A DNA stretch of 6,839 nt, taken from NCBI GenBank assembly GCA_002401305.2, contig NVSO02000068.1, forward strand, positions 1-6,839. The letters are read 5' to 3'. The stretch is from Rhodobiaceae bacterium. Lineage in GTDB: Bacteria; Pseudomonadota; Alphaproteobacteria; Parvibaculales; Parvibaculaceae. Below are positions 6,168 to 6,839 of this stretch, piece after piece (position 1 is the stretch's first letter; each line of letters begins with the position of its first letter). A program made the translations under genes and the position numbers. A model generated the notes under the pieces. That model ran no database searches. It was not told the DNA's origin and saw only the letters and a program-made list of their open reading frames with translations.

Positions 6168-6172
6168 AGGAG
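6168..6172 (+). promoter_or_regulatory. ribosome binding site of the aminotransferase
   Basis: AGGAG lies 7 bases before ATG 6180 in good context and fixes the start of the aminotransferase. Confidence 0.75.
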
Positions 6173-6179
6173 AACGACC

Positions 6180-6839
6180 ATGCCCCTTAGCAATGCTGCG
6201 CAACGTGATGTTGAAACCGTTATTCATCCCTACACCAACCTCGACCAGTTTCGCGAAAGCGGCCCGCTGATCATCGAACGGGGTGAAGGCATCTATGTTT
6301 ATGACAACAACGGCAAACAATATATCGAAGGCATGGCCGGCTTGTGGTGCACAGCCCTTGGCTATTCAAACGAAGAGCTGATCGAAACCGCGCGCGAGCA
6401 AATGTCGACCCTGCCGTTTGGCCATATCTTTTCTGGTAAAACGCACCCAAAAGCTGCTGAGCTTGCTGAACGCCTCAAAGCGCTCGCACCGCACGCCGCT
6501 TCCAAGGTTTTGTTCTGCGGTTCTGGCTCCGAAGCCAATGACCAACAGATGAAATTAATTTGGTATTACAACAATGCCAAGGGCCGCCCGCTGAAGAAGA
6601 AAATCATTGCGCGCCACCAAGGCTATCACGGGGTGACCGTTGCCACCGCAAGCTTGACCGGCTTGCCTGCAAACCACAAAGATTTCGATCTGCCGATCGC
6701 AGGTATTCTTCATACGGACAGCCCGCATTATTACAAACACGGGAAAGACGGCGAAACAGAGCTGGAGTTTTCCCAACGCTGTGCCGACAATCTGGAAAAG
6801 TTGATTTTGGATGAAGGTCCCGACACTGTTGCCGCGTTC
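6180..6839 (+). CDS. class III PLP-dependent aminotransferase, 3' truncated by window end
   Basis: The first 220 codons of a fold-type I (class III) aminotransferase; the frame is open to the last base, so the gene continues outside. The family usually has about 450 residues, so roughly half is present. Visible marks are the N-terminal H-P-Y-T-N-L segment (16-21) and M-A-G-L-W-C (52-57), in the active-site loop of omega-transaminases. The PLP phosphate-binding G-S-G-S-E-A-N-D (114-121) and the cofactor-stacking aromatic in G-Y-H-G (148-151) are also present. The catalytic lysine and PLP-binding Asp lie beyond the window. The pattern fits pyruvate-dependent omega-amino-acid, putrescine or 4-aminobutyrate transaminases (SpuC-like), but not one substrate in particular. 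It is soluble. The amidase 121 bases upstream on the same strand suggests a shared role in amide or amine nitrogen use. Confidence 0.93.
   Translation, partial: MPLSNAAQRDVETVIHPYTNLDQFRESGPLIIERGEGIYVYDNNGKQYIEGMAGLWCTALGYSNEELIETAREQMSTLPFGHIFSGKTHPKAAELAERLKALAPHAASKVLFCGSGSEANDQQMKLIWYYNNAKGRPLKKKIIARHQGYHGVTVATASLTGLPANHKDFDLPIAGILHTDSPHYYKHGKDGETELEFSQRCADNLEKLILDEGPDTVAAF

Noticed and set aside
1..6839. CRISPR arrays, insertion sequences, tRNA or rRNA genes, phage or defence genes
   Set aside because: No direct-repeat array, transposase-like frame, flanking target duplications, cloverleaf-like segment or recognisable defence domain was found on either strand.

Overview
The window looks like chromosomal DNA of an alphaproteobacterium. 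The inference rests on protein style: an MBL-fold/winged-helix hydrolase, a DUF1499 membrane protein carrying an I-S-T-D-L-A-N-P-P motif, an AlkK/DmdB-like acyl-CoA synthetase and an omega-amino-acid-type transaminase. Base composition is moderately GC-rich by eye. No mobile element, phage gene, CRISPR array, tRNA or rRNA was seen. The content is ordinary lipid/acyl-CoA and nitrogen metabolism, and no defence system or new multi-gene system is evident.

Layout, left to right. A 59-residue single-span membrane peptide (64-243, +) has a strong ribosome binding site and a terminator-like hairpin after it. A small two-helix PGPGW-like membrane protein (450-755, +, TTG start) follows. Next is an MBL-fold hydrolase with a C-terminal winged helix (873-1763, +). 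A strong bidirectional terminator (1811-1839) separates it from the convergent minus-strand unit. That unit reads from right to left: an acyl-CoA synthetase (4372-2732) and then a DUF1499 membrane protein (annotated 2614-1871). A divergent intergenic region (4373-4597) holds a plausible minus-strand promoter and a small operator-like palindrome. To its right are an amidase-signature amidase (4598-6058, +, TTG start), a 121-base structured gap, and the first 220 codons of a class III PLP aminotransferase (6180 to the window end).

How the genes may work together. The synthetase would activate a carboxylic acid to its CoA thioester. The amidase releases a carboxylate and ammonia or an amine, and the transaminase moves amino groups. 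Amidase plus transaminase suggests catabolism of an amide or omega-amino compound, but no substrate can be read from the sequence.

The most useful observation is at the synthetase/DUF1499 junction. The 39 codons between the synthetase stop and the apparent DUF1499 start are open, in the DUF1499 frame, and encode no aliphatic, aromatic or Cys residue (11 Ser, 6 Gln). This resembles a genuine disordered N-terminal segment. An ATG overlapping the synthetase stop (ATGA) would open this frame if one A of a four-A run were removed or skipped. The DUF1499 gene therefore probably starts about 120 bases further upstream than its first in-frame ATG, with a frameshift or sequencing indel at the junction.
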